Below, piece after piece: positions 32,231 through 40,327 of a stretch of DNA of 60,717 nucleotides. The position numbers were made by a program, and so were the translations under genes. The stretch's first letter is position 1. The number at the start of each line of letters is the position of its first letter. Source of the stretch: DATLZM01 sp035559315. Its GTDB lineage: Bacteria; Actinomycetota; UBA4738; HRBIN12. Below the pieces are notes generated by a model. That model did no database searches. It saw only the letters and a program-made list of their open reading frames with translations, and was not told the DNA's origin. The stretch spans positions 1 to 60,717 of the forward strand of contig DATMBJ010000195.1 of NCBI GenBank assembly GCA_035559315.1, read 5' to 3'.

Positions 32231-35200
32231 ATGCTGCGCTGGATCGTCGGCTCGAGCCTGAGGTTCCGGTACCTCGTCGTCGCGGCGGCGGCGGCCCTGG
32301 TCTTCTTCGGCGTCGGGCAGCTCCGCCACGCGGAGGTCGACGTCTTCCCGGAGTTCGCACCGCCCCGGGTCGAGATCCAGACCCCCGCCATCGGCCTGTC
32401 CGCGTCCGAGGTCGAGTCGCTGATCACGGTCCCCCTGGAGCAGGTGCTCACCGGGATCCCGGGGCTCGATGAGATCCGCTCCAAGTCGGTCGAGCAGCTC
32501 TCCTCGATCGTGCTGATCTTCCACCACGGGACCGACCTGCTCGAGGCCCGCCAGCTCGTCCAGGAGCGGATCGAGGCGATCGCGCCGGGCCTGCCGACGT
32601 GGGCCAGCCCCCCCTTCATGATCCAGCCGCTCTCGTCGACGAGCCGGGTGATGAAGATCGGGCTCCAGGCGACCGATCCGGACCTCGACCTGATGGACCT
32701 CTCGATGGTCGCGTACTGGAAGATCCGGGCCCGGCTGCTGCGGGTCCCGGGCGTCGCGAACGTCCCGATCTGGGGCGAGCGGATCGAGATGCTCCAGGTG
32801 CAGGTCGACCCGGAGCGGCTCCGGGAGCACGGGGTGACGTCGGAGCAGGCCCTCACCGCCACCTCGGAGGCGCTCGAGGCCGGGCTGCTGCGCTTCAGCG
32901 AGAGCAACTTCATCGGGAGGGGTGGGTGGGTCGAGACGCCGAGCACCCGCCTCGGGGTGCGCCACGTGCTCCCGATCGTCGACGCCGAGGACCTGGCGGA
33001 CGTCCCGGTCGTGACCCGGAAGGACGGGACCGTGTACCTCCGCGACGTGGCGGACCTGGTCCGGGGCACGTGGCCCATGATCGGCGACGCGGTGATCAAC
33101 GACGGGCCAGGCCTGATGCTGATCGTCGAGAAGCTCCCCTGGGCCAACACGCTCGACGTGACGCGCGGGGTGGAGGCGGCGCTCGAGGAGCTCAGGCCGG
33201 GGCTGCCCGGGATCCGGATCGACCACACGATCTTCCGGCCGGCCACGTTCATCGAGGACGCCATCGACAACCTGAGCGGGGCGATCTGGCTCGGCGCGAT
33301 CCTGATGATCCTGATGCTCGGGGCCTTCCTGTTCGAGTGGCGGACGGCGCTGATCAGCGTGGTCGCGATCCCCCTCTCGCTGATCGCCGCCGGCCTCGTC
33401 CTCTACTGGCGGGGGGCCACGGTCAACACGATGATCCTCGCGGGGTTCGTGATCGCCCTCGGCGACATCGTGGACGACGCGATCATCGACATCGAGAACG
33501 TCGTCCGGCGCCTGCGAGAGCACCGCCGGCAGGGGACCGGCAGGGCCACGGCGCGGGTGATCCTGGAGGCCTCCCTCGAGGTGCGCAGCGCCATCGTCTA
33601 CGCGACGCTGATCGAGGTGGTGGCGGTGGCGCCGATCTTCATGCTGACCGGGCTCTCCGGCGCGTTCTTCCGCCCGCTCGTCACCTCCTACGCGCTCGCC
33701 CTGCTCGCGTCGATGGTCGTGGCCCTCACGGTGACCCCGGCGATGAGCCTGATCTTCTTCCGGGGCGCCGCGTCGCTCCAGCACCGCGAGTCCCCGCTCG
33801 TCCCGCTGCTCAAGCGGGGGTACGACGCGATCCTGCGCCGGATCGTGTTCCGGCCGCGTCGGGCCTACGGCGCCGTCGCGCTCACCACGGTCCTGGGGGT
33901 CGCCGCCCTGCCGCTCCTCGGCCAGAACCTGCTCCCGGACTTCAAGGAGCGGGACTTCCTGATGCACTGGCTCGGGAAGCCGGACACCTCCCACCCGGAG
34001 ATGGTCCGGACCACCCAGCTCGTCAACCGGGAGCTGCTGTCGATCCCCGGGGTCCGCAACGCCGGGTCCCACATCGGGCAGGCGCTGCTGATGGACGAGG
34101 TGGTGGGCACGTACTTCGGGGAGAACTGGGTGAGCGTCTCGCCGAACGTGGACTACGACGAGACCGTGGCGAGGATCCAGGACACCGTGAGCCGCTACCC
34201 CGGGATCTACCGCGACGTGCAGACCTACCTGAAGGAGCGGATCCGGGAGGTCCTCACCGGCACGAGCGAGGCGATCACGGTCCGGATCTTCGGGCCCGAC
34301 CTCGATCTGCTCCGCGAGAAGGCCGAGGAGGTGAACGAGATCCTCGGCAGCATCCCCGGCGTGATCGACAACCACGTCGAGTTCCAGGAGGAGATCCCGC
34401 AGATCCGGGTCGAGGTGGACCTGGCCGCCGCGCGGCGGTACGGGATCAAGCCCGGGGACGTCCGCCGCCAGGCGGCCTACCTGATCGGCGGGGAGGAGGC
34501 GGGCGACATCTTCCGGGGGGGCAAGGCCTACGACGTCCAGTTCTGGAGCACGCCGGAGACCCGCGACAGCCTGGCCGACGTCGCGAACCTCCAGATCGAC
34601 ACGCCCTCCGGCGAGTACGTCCGGCTCCAGGACGTGGCCGACATCCGGATCGTGCCGGTGCCAAACGTGATCCACCACATCGACCTGTTCCGGAGCATCG
34701 ACGTCGGCGCCAACATCGACGGTTCCCGGGACCTGGGCTCGGTCGTCGCCGACCTCGAGCGCCGGCTCGAGCGGGTGGACTGGCCCCTCGAGTTCCGCGC
34801 GGAGCTGCTCGGGGAGTTCCAGGAGCGCCAGGCCGCCCAGCGGCGGCTCTTGGCCTTCGCCATCGCGGCCGCCCTCGGCGTCTTCCTCCTGCTCCAGGCG
34901 TCGTTCGGGAGCTGGCGGCTGGCCACGCTGTCGTTCCTGACCCTGCCCATCGCCCTGGTCGGCGGGGTGATCGCGGCGTACCTGGGCGGCGGCATCATCT
35001 CGCTCGGCTCGCTCGTCGGGTTCTTCACCGTGCTCGGGATCGTGGCCCGGAACGGGATCATGCTGATCAGCCACTACCAGCACCTCGAGCGCTTCGAGGG
35101 CGTGCCCTTCGGCCCGGAGCTGGTCCTCCGCGGCGCGTCGGAGCGGGTCGTGCCGATCATGATGACGGTCCTCACGACCGGCCTCGCCCTGGTCCCCCTG

Positions 35201-35347
35201 ATCCTCGCGGGGGAGATCCCCGGCACCGAGATCGAGTACCCGATGGCCATCGTCATCCTGGGCGGCCTGATCACGGCCACCCTGCTGAACCTGTTCGTCG
35301 TGCCGTCCCTCTACCTGCGGTTCGGGAAGCCGCGGGCCGCGGCCTAG
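32231..35347 (+). CDS. RND-superfamily efflux protein, CusA-like (second copy)
   Basis: A 1038-residue RND pump, paralogous to the one at 28569 over its whole length (LRWIVGSSLRFRYLVV against MRWLVGSSLRFRGLVV). Helix 4 carries the normal GDIVDDAIIDIENV with both aspartates (D415, D416), so this copy should be energised in the usual way. Later segments LLQASFGSWRLATL and VLGIVARNGIMLISHY fit HME-RND helices. ATG start behind GGGAAGGGAAGGG. No outer-membrane channel or complete adaptor is encoded nearby, consistent with a monoderm cell. The two pumps could form a heteromeric trimer. Confidence 0.87.
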   Translation: MLRWIVGSSLRFRYLVVAAAAALVFFGVGQLRHAEVDVFPEFAPPRVEIQTPAIGLSASEVESLITVPLEQVLTGIPGLDEIRSKSVEQLSSIVLIFHHGTDLLEARQLVQERIEAIAPGLPTWASPPFMIQPLSSTSRVMKIGLQATDPDLDLMDLSMVAYWKIRARLLRVPGVANVPIWGERIEMLQVQVDPERLREHGVTSEQALTATSEALEAGLLRFSESNFIGRGGWVETPSTRLGVRHVLPIVDAEDLADVPVVTRKDGTVYLRDVADLVRGTWPMIGDAVINDGPGLMLIVEKLPWANTLDVTRGVEAALEELRPGLPGIRIDHTIFRPATFIEDAIDNLSGAIWLGAILMILMLGAFLFEWRTALISVVAIPLSLIAAGLVLYWRGATVNTMILAGFVIALGDIVDDAIIDIENVVRRLREHRRQGTGRATARVILEASLEVRSAIVYATLIEVVAVAPIFMLTGLSGAFFRPLVTSYALALLASMVVALTVTPAMSLIFFRGAASLQHRESPLVPLLKRGYDAILRRIVFRPRRAYGAVALTTVLGVAALPLLGQNLLPDFKERDFLMHWLGKPDTSHPEMVRTTQLVNRELLSIPGVRNAGSHIGQALLMDEVVGTYFGENWVSVSPNVDYDETVARIQDTVSRYPGIYRDVQTYLKERIREVLTGTSEAITVRIFGPDLDLLREKAEEVNEILGSIPGVIDNHVEFQEEIPQIRVEVDLAAARRYGIKPGDVRRQAAYLIGGEEAGDIFRGGKAYDVQFWSTPETRDSLADVANLQIDTPSGEYVRLQDVADIRIVPVPNVIHHIDLFRSIDVGANIDGSRDLGSVVADLERRLERVDWPLEFRAELLGEFQERQAAQRRLLAFAIAAALGVFLLLQASFGSWRLATLSFLTLPIALVGGVIAAYLGGGIISLGSLVGFFTVLGIVARNGIMLISHYQHLERFEGVPFGPELVLRGASERVVPIMMTVLTTGLALVPLILAGEIPGTEIEYPMAIVILGGLITATLLNLFVVPSLYLRFGKPRAAA

Positions 35348-35382
35348 GAGGGACCGGATGTGGGATCCGGGAGGGAGCTGAG

Positions 35383-36276
35383 ATGCGACGGAACCGCCTC
35401 GCCGTGATCGGGTCGGCCCTCGTGCTGGCCTCGGCCCTCGCCGCCGGGACGGCCGCCGGGGGGGCGGGCGGCTCGCCCGCCGCACCCGCCGCCGTCGCCA
35501 CCCCGCCCCCGCCCCCGACGGACGCGGACGACTTCACGCCCGAGCTGTTCGACGCGACCTCGGCCACCATCGACAACCCGTTCCTCCCGCTCCCGCCCGG
35601 GACCCGCTGGGTGTGGCGGGGCCGGGCCTTCGAGGACGGGCAGCGCGTGGAGCGCAAGGTGATCTTCACCGTCACCGACCTCACCAAGGTCGTGGCCGGG
35701 GTCCGCACCCGCGTGGGCTGGGACCGGGACTTCAACGACGGCGTCCTCGGGGAGGGAGAGCTGATCTTCCTGGCCCAGGACATCTACGGGAACGTGTGGC
35801 ACCTCGGCCAGTACCGGGAGACCTTCGACGAGGAGGAGTTCGTGGGCGGCCGGGTGTGGGTGGTGGGCGACCCGGTGGGGGCCGAGGCGGGGCTCATGAT
35901 GCTCGCCGACCACGAGGTGGGCGACACCTACTCCCAGGGGTTCGCCCCGCCCCCCTGGAACTGGGACGACCACGCGAGGGTCATCGCGGTGGGGGAACAC
36001 ACGTGCGTGCCGGTGGGCTGCTTCGACGACGTGCTCGTGGTGAAGGAGTTCGAGCCCACCAAGCCCGGCGCCTACCAGCTCAAGTACTACGCGCCCGGGG
36101 TCGGCAACGTCCGGGTCGGGTGGGGCGGCAGGAACGAGGAGGAGCGGGAGGTGATGGTGCTCGTGAAGTGGTTCGAGCTCACCCCCGAGGCCCTCGCCGC
36201 CGCCCGCGAGCGGGCCCTGGAGATGGAGCACCGGGCCTACGCTTACGGCCGGACCGACCCGGCCGAACCCGGCTAG
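35383..36276 (+). CDS. Secreted protein of unknown function
   Basis: A 297-residue protein with a Sec signal peptide (MRRNRLAVIGSALVLASALAAGTAAGGAGG, cleavage near residue 26) and a Pro/Ala linker. The mature domain is rich in aromatic residues and strands (NPFLPLPPGTRWVWRG, KVIFTVTDLTKVVAGVRTRVGWDRD, LIFLAQDIYGNVWHLGQY) with one CVPVGCF pair. Similar proteins are seen in actinobacteria without assigned function. ATG 35383 follows GGGAGGGAGCTGAG, 35 nt after the second pump, so it probably belongs to the efflux operon and could bind the exported compound. Confidence 0.8.
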   Translation: MRRNRLAVIGSALVLASALAAGTAAGGAGGSPAAPAAVATPPPPPTDADDFTPELFDATSATIDNPFLPLPPGTRWVWRGRAFEDGQRVERKVIFTVTDLTKVVAGVRTRVGWDRDFNDGVLGEGELIFLAQDIYGNVWHLGQYRETFDEEEFVGGRVWVVGDPVGAEAGLMMLADHEVGDTYSQGFAPPPWNWDDHARVIAVGEHTCVPVGCFDDVLVVKEFEPTKPGAYQLKYYAPGVGNVRVGWGGRNEEEREVMVLVKWFELTPEALAAARERALEMEHRAYAYGRTDPAEPG

Positions 36277-36314
36277 GGGCGGCGCCTCGCCCGGGCGGGG
36301 TCGGGACCCGGTCC

Positions 36315-36554
36315 TCACCCGCGAGCGGGCCCTCCGCCCCCCGCGGACCCTCTGCCCCCCGCGGACCCTCTGCCCCCCGCGCGGACCTCGAGCTCCCACT
36401 CGAGCAGGTCGAGCTCCCCGCGGAACGCGCGCAGGGCGGTCCGCGCCCGCAGCCAGCGCCCCGCCCGGCGGGCCAGGGCGACCAGGCCCGCGGTGCCGAG
36501 CCCCGCGAGCCAGCCGATCCCGAGGCCCGCCCACATCGTCACCGCGCTCCTCAT
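36315..36554 (-). CDS. Small single-pass membrane protein with Gly-rich tail
   Basis: A 79-residue frame starting 7 nt after the zinc-ribbon gene on the same strand. Residues 6-27 form a membrane helix (TMWAGLGIGWLAGLGTAGLVALA), followed by a basic/helical stretch (RRAGRWLRARTALRAFRGELDLLEWELEV) and a tail encoded by an 18-bp tandem repeat (SAGGRG units). Its position suggests the same transcript as the zinc-ribbon gene. No family is recognised. Confidence 0.55.
   Translation of the reverse strand: MRSAVTMWAGLGIGWLAGLGTAGLVALARRAGRWLRARTALRAFRGELDLLEWELEVRAGGRGSAGGRGSAGGGGPARG
36330..36381 (-). repeat. 18-bp tandem repeat, 2.9 copies
   Basis: Units CCCTC(C/T)GCCCCCCGCGGA at 36330, 36348 and 36366 on the plus strand. 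In frame within the small membrane protein, it encodes its Gly/Ser/Ala-rich end. Confidence 0.85.
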
Positions 36555-36561
36555 GGTGTCC

Positions 36562-37200
36562 TCACGGCTCCTTCCCCGTCCTCGCGGAGGGCTCGCGGTC
36601 GACGGCTCCGGCGGCGAGGAGCCGGCGGAGGGCCTCCTCGCACCCCCGACCGGCGAAGGGGCGGAGCGTCTTCGAGAGGTGGAGGGCCGTCCGGTGGGAG
36701 ACGCCGAGGAACCGGCGGAGCCGGGCGGCCGAGACGGCGTCCCGGGACTCGGCCACCGCGTAGGCGGCCAGCACCCACTTCCAGAGCGGCACGTGGGAGG
36801 AGCGGAACGCGGTCCCCACCCGGACGCTGAACTGGTACCGGCAGGCGCCGCACTCGAACTGGCCGCGGGCGACGATCCGCGAGATACCGGACCGCGCCCC
36901 GCACCGGGGGCACCGGGCGCCGTCGGGCCACCGGAGGCGCTCCAGGAGCTGCCGGCACCGCGCCTCCGAGCCGAACGCTGCGGCCGCGCGGGCCCCGTCC
37001 GGGACGCCGACCCCACGCCACGGCCCGGGGTCCTCGCCCCGGGCGACGCGGCGTGCGGCCCGGGCGAGCGACGAGGGGAACAGCGCCTCGAGGACGTCGG
37101 ACGGGCGAGCCGGCCGCCCCCGGGGTCGCCGGACCCCCGATGCCTCGCTCCGGCGGGCGCGCGTGCCCCCCGCCGGCCAGCTGGTCGGGTGCGCCATCAT
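36562..37200 (-). CDS. IS1595-type zinc-ribbon/HTH protein lacking a transposase catalytic domain
   Basis: A 212-residue protein. Residues 1-70 are Arg/Ala/Pro-rich. Residues 81-180 match the N-terminal part of IS1595-family transposases: LERLRWPDGARCPRCG, a zinc ribbon with C97, C100, C117 and C120, VGTAFRSSHVPLWKWVLAAYAVAES and a helix-turn-helix region RRFLGVSHRTALHLSKTLR. The frame then ends, so the DDE nuclease is absent. There are no terminal inverted repeats or target duplications that I can see. It looks like a domesticated DNA-binding fragment rather than an insertion sequence. An OmpR-type direct repeat lies 36 nt upstream of its start, linking it to the adjacent two-component system. 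Confidence 0.72.
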   Translation of the reverse strand: MMAHPTSWPAGGTRARRSEASGVRRPRGRPARPSDVLEALFPSSLARAARRVARGEDPGPWRGVGVPDGARAAAAFGSEARCRQLLERLRWPDGARCPRCGARSGISRIVARGQFECGACRYQFSVRVGTAFRSSHVPLWKWVLAAYAVAESRDAVSAARLRRFLGVSHRTALHLSKTLRPFAGRGCEEALRRLLAAGAVDREPSARTGKEP

Positions 37201-37235
37201 CTCGCGGCCCTCGCCCCCGATGATGCACCGCCGAA

Positions 37236-37253
37236 CCTGAGCGGGAGCTGAAC
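37236..37253 (-). promoter_or_regulatory. OmpR/PhoP-type direct repeat upstream of the zinc-ribbon gene
   Basis: Minus strand: GTTCAGC-TCCC-GCTCAGG (heptamers at 11-bp period). It ends 10 nt before CATCAT (37225-37220), a plausible -10. The same arrangement occurs upstream of the response regulator gene. Confidence 0.6.
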
Positions 37254-37292
37254 GCCGCGGGGAGGTCGTAGGGGCTCAGGGACCGTCAGGCC

Positions 37293-37354
37293 GGGTCCGC
37301 GAGCCGATCGGGCGGGGTCCGCGAGGCGATCAGGTGGGGTCCGCGAGGCGGGGG
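37293..37354 (-). repeat. 22-bp tandem repeat, about 2.8 copies
   Basis: Units beginning GGGTCCGCGAG at 37293, 37315 and 37337 on the plus strand. They span the 3' end and stop codon of the histidine kinase gene, so each copy re-encodes the LADP ending. Confidence 0.85.
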
Positions 37355-38715
37355 AGACGGACCTCGAGGCGCGCGCCGCCCAGGGGGCTCTCGAGGGCCG
37401 CGACCGAGCCCCGGTGGTGGATGGCCACCTCCCGCACGATCGCGAGGCCCAGCCCGCTCCCGCCCGAATCCCGGTCCCGGGCGTCGTCGAGGCGCACGAA
37501 CCGGTCGAAGACGCGGACGCGGTCGCCCGGCGGGATCCCCTCGCCGTCGTCGTCGACCGTCATCACCACCTCGCCGTCCTCCTCCCGGAGCGAGATCGCC
37601 ACCGTCGTGCGTGCGTGCCGGGCGGCGTTCTCCGCGAGGTTGCGGACCAGGCGCTCCAGGCGCAGAGGGTCCCCCAGGACGCGCCCCGCCGACACCTCGG
37701 CGGTCCGGATCCTGAGGCCCGTGGAGCCGCGCAGCCGCGCCGCCTCCCCGAAGACCAGGTCGTCGAGGTCGACCGGGACCGCCGCGAGCGCGAGCGTGCC
37801 CTCGTCCATCCTCGCGAGCAGGAGGAGGTCCTCGACCAGGCGCTGCAGCCGGAGGTCCTCCTCCAGGACGACCCCGGCGAGCTCCGGCACCGTCGTCCGG
37901 TCGGGGTGGGCGAGGGCCACCTCGGCGTGCTGGCGGATCGAGGCCACGGGCGACCGCAGCTCGTGCGAGGCGTCCGAGACGAACCGCCGCTCGCGCGCCC
38001 GGCTCGCCTCGAGCCGCTCCAGCATCCGGTTCATGGTCCGCGCCAGACGGGAGAGCTCGTCGTCGCCCGGAGGCACCGGCACCCGTCGGTGGAGCTCGCT
38101 CCCGGAGATCGCGTCGACCTCCGCCCGGATGGCCTCGACCGGCGCGAGGGCCCGGCCGACCAGGCGCCAACCCACGGCGCCCACCACCACGACGAGGAGC
38201 GGCATCAGCAGGATGAGGGCCCGGGTGGCGGCCTGGCGGGCCTCCGAGATCGTCTCGTAGCTGTGGCCGACGATCACCGTGGCCGCTCGGCCGTCGACGC
38301 TCGCCCGGACGGCGACGGCCAAGAAGGGGCCGTCCTCGAAGGGGACGGCGGGGACGATGCCCGAGCCTCCCGCGGGCAGGCGCACGAGCGGCGGGAGGCC
38401 CGCGACGTTCGCGCTGGCCACGAGGACCTCGCCGCCCTCGCCCACGACCTGTACGAACTCGTCGAGCTCCTGGTGGGTGGCGATCCGGTCCGAGCGCGCG
38501 ACCCGGGCCAGGTCCCCGGCGATGTCCTCGGCGCGGCTGAAGGCGGTGTCCCGGACGTGCTCGCCCATCGAGCGCTCGAGCAGGGTCACGGTGGCGAGCG
38601 CGGCGACCGCGAGCGCCACGCCGACGACCGCCACCGCCGCGGCCGTGGTCCGGAGCCGGATCGCCCCGCGGCCTCCGAGCCGCCGGAGGAGGCGTCCCCG
38701 CCCTGCCTCACCCAC
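37330..38715 (-). CDS. Sensor histidine kinase
   Basis: A 461-residue membrane kinase. Helix 1 lies near residues 24-46 and helix 2 near 166-190, enclosing an extracytoplasmic sensor of about 120 residues. A HAMP region follows (GRALAPVEAIRAEVDAISGSELHRRVPVP), then the HisKA phosphoacceptor box FVSDASHELRSPVASIRQH. The catalytic domain has N box LVRNLAENAARHA, G1 DDDGEGIP and G2 GGSGLGLAIV. It overlaps the response regulator stop by 8 nt, forming one two-component operon. The signal is unknown. Tandem repeats cover its stop. Confidence 0.93.
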   Translation of the reverse strand: MGEAGRGRLLRRLGGRGAIRLRTTAAAVAVVGVALAVAALATVTLLERSMGEHVRDTAFSRAEDIAGDLARVARSDRIATHQELDEFVQVVGEGGEVLVASANVAGLPPLVRLPAGGSGIVPAVPFEDGPFLAVAVRASVDGRAATVIVGHSYETISEARQAATRALILLMPLLVVVVGAVGWRLVGRALAPVEAIRAEVDAISGSELHRRVPVPPGDDELSRLARTMNRMLERLEASRARERRFVSDASHELRSPVASIRQHAEVALAHPDRTTVPELAGVVLEEDLRLQRLVEDLLLLARMDEGTLALAAVPVDLDDLVFGEAARLRGSTGLRIRTAEVSAGRVLGDPLRLERLVRNLAENAARHARTTVAISLREEDGEVVMTVDDDGEGIPPGDRVRVFDRFVRLDDARDRDSGGSGLGLAIVREVAIHHRGSVAALESPLGGARLEVRLPRLADPT

Positions 38716-39385
38716 CGTCGCCGTCCAACCGATAGCCGGCCCCCCGGACGGTCTCGAGCGCGTGGCGTCCGAAGGGCCGGTCGAGCTTGTTCCGGAGGTG
38801 GCCCACGTACACCTCGACGATGTTCACATCGCCCTCGAAGTCGTAGTCCCAGACGTGCTCGAGGATCTCGGTCTTGGAGACGACCTGTCCCTTCCGGCGG
38901 AGGAGGAACTCGAGCACGGCCATCTCCCGCGCGGTCAGGTCGAGCTCGACCTCCCCCCGCCAGGCCCGGCGCGCCGCGGGGTCCAGACGGAGGTCGCCCG
39001 CCTCCAGCACGGGGGGGCGCTCGGCCGCCCCGCGCCGGATCAGCGCGCGGAGGCGGGCCAGGAGCACCACGTGGGAGAAGGGCTTCGTCACGTAGTCGTC
39101 GGCGCCGGTGTCGAGGGCCTCCGCCTCGTCGAACTCGCCGTCCTTCGCCGTGAGCATCAGGATTGGCGTCCAGTTCCCCTCCTGCCGGAGCGCCGCGCAG
39201 ATCTGGTAGCCGTTCAGGCCCGGGAGCATGAGGTCGAGGACGATCGCGTCGTAGGGGTTCTCGCGGGCCATCCACAGGCCATCGGTCCCGTTGAGGGCGA
39301 CGTCGGTGGCGAACCCCTCGGCCTCGAGGCCCTTCTTGAGCCCCGCGGCGAGCCGCACCTCGTCCTCCACCACGAGGACGCGCAC
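38708..39385 (-). CDS. OmpR-family response regulator
   Basis: A 225-residue regulator. The receiver has acidic E8/D9-type residues in VLVVEDEVRLA, the phospho-acceptor Asp in AIVLDLMLPGLNGY, Thr in LMLTAKD and Lys in DDYVTKPFS. The C-terminal winged helix has LTAREMAVLEFLL, NIVEVYVGHLRNKLDRP and TVRGAGYRL. GTG 39385 follows AGGAGGGG. A direct repeat of OmpR-family type lies 49 nt upstream and a matching one precedes the zinc-ribbon gene, so it probably autoregulates and controls that gene. A much longer open frame upstream is antisense to pcrA and not real. Confidence 0.93.
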   Translation of the reverse strand: MRVLVVEDEVRLAAGLKKGLEAEGFATDVALNGTDGLWMARENPYDAIVLDLMLPGLNGYQICAALRQEGNWTPILMLTAKDGEFDEAEALDTGADDYVTKPFSHVVLLARLRALIRRGAAERPPVLEAGDLRLDPAARRAWRGEVELDLTAREMAVLEFLLRRKGQVVSKTEILEHVWDYDFEGDVNIVEVYVGHLRNKLDRPFGRHALETVRGAGYRLDGDGG

Positions 39386-39433
39386 CCCGACCCCTCCTGC
39401 AGCCTGGACGCCCCCCGAGCGTCGCACCCGGGA

Positions 39434-39451
39434 CCTGAACGTCGGCTGAAT
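39434..39451 (-). promoter_or_regulatory. OmpR/PhoP-type direct repeat upstream of the response regulator
   Basis: Minus strand: ATTCAGC-CGAC-GTTCAGG, 11-bp period, ending 10 nt before GACGCT (39423-39418), a possible -10. Twelve of the nineteen bases match the site at 37236. Confidence 0.6.
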
Positions 39452-39540
39452 CATCCCGCAGCGCGCCGGCACGCGCATCCCCCGTCCGACGCACCTCCGT
39501 TCCGCCGGCCGGTCGAGACGCCCGCTCCTCGCGGGCCGCG

Positions 39541-40218
39541 TCAGGACGAGGACGTCCGCTCGGCGAACACGATGAGGCGCTGGGCCGCCGAGAAGCGGGG
39601 GTTGCAGGTGGTGAGGACGAGCGTCGGGTCCCGGGTCTGGTCGAGGACGAACCGCCCGTTCGGGAGGATCCCCGAGGGGGGCGTGATCGCGGTCCGCACG
39701 ACCCGGTAGGTGAACGTCCCGTACTCGGTGGCGAGGACGATCCGGTCCCCGGGGCGGAGCCGGTCCAGGGACCAGAACGGGGCGCCGTAGGTGGTCCGGT
39801 GGCCGGCGATCCCCACGCGGCCGTGGTCCTGCCAGGGGTAGGCGGTGTCCGGGTAGTGGCCCGGCCCCTTGGCCAGGGAGGCGGCATCGGTCCCCTCCAC
39901 GACGACCACGTCCAGGTCGATCCGGGGGATCCGGAGGATCGCGATCCCCTGGCCGGGGACGTGGACCCGGCGGTCGCGCTCCGCCTCGGCGGGGGTCCGG
40001 GTGCCGATCTTCGGCTCCAGGCGGGCCCGCAGGTCGGCCTGGGCCCCGCGGGTGACCACCAGCCCCGTCCCCCAGAGCTGCCAGGCCAGGGTGGCGGAGA
40101 TCCCGAGGGCCCCGAGGATGCAGAGCACCCCCAGACCGCGCAGCACCCGCCGGACCGTCCGCCGCCGGCCCGGTGGGCGGGGCGCGGCCGTCTCCACGGG
40201 GCGCGCCTCGGTCCGCAC
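39541..40218 (-). CDS. Sortase (class D/E-like)
   Basis: A 225-residue sortase. A basic N-terminus and one membrane helix (VLRGLGVLCILGALGISATLAWQLW) precede the beta-barrel, with GIAILRIPRIDLDVVVVEG, the catalytic His region GRVGIAGHRTTYGAPF and the catalytic Cys region LVLTTCNPRFSAAQRLIVF with a following Arg. It should cleave a sorting motif and attach proteins covalently outside the cell. No protein with an obvious sorting signal is encoded in this window. GTG 40218 lies 6 nt after CAGACT (40230-40225), implying leaderless translation; 23 upstream codons are open but run through the promoter. Confidence 0.9.
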   Translation of the reverse strand: MRTEARPVETAAPRPPGRRRTVRRVLRGLGVLCILGALGISATLAWQLWGTGLVVTRGAQADLRARLEPKIGTRTPAEAERDRRVHVPGQGIAILRIPRIDLDVVVVEGTDAASLAKGPGHYPDTAYPWQDHGRVGIAGHRTTYGAPFWSLDRLRPGDRIVLATEYGTFTYRVVRTAITPPSGILPNGRFVLDQTRDPTLVLTTCNPRFSAAQRLIVFAERTSSS

Positions 40219-40245
40219 GCCACCAGTCTGGCAGGGCCGGCCGCT

Positions 40246-40311
40246 CCCGGCCACGGTCGAAGGTCGGGTCCCCCCGCGCCCGGCCACGGTCGAAGGTCGG
40301 GTCCCCGCGCG
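40246..40311. repeat. 33-bp tandem duplication between sortase and pcrA
   Basis: Two copies of CCCGGCCACGGTCGAAGG...GTCCCC, starting at 40246 and 40279. They separate the divergent promoters of sortase and pcrA. Confidence 0.85.
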
Positions 40312-40327
40312 CCCGTAGGATATGATC

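Noticed and set aside
36562..37200. Complete IS1595 insertion sequence
   Set aside because: Only the zinc-ribbon/HTH half is encoded. No DDE domain, terminal inverted repeats or target duplication is visible.
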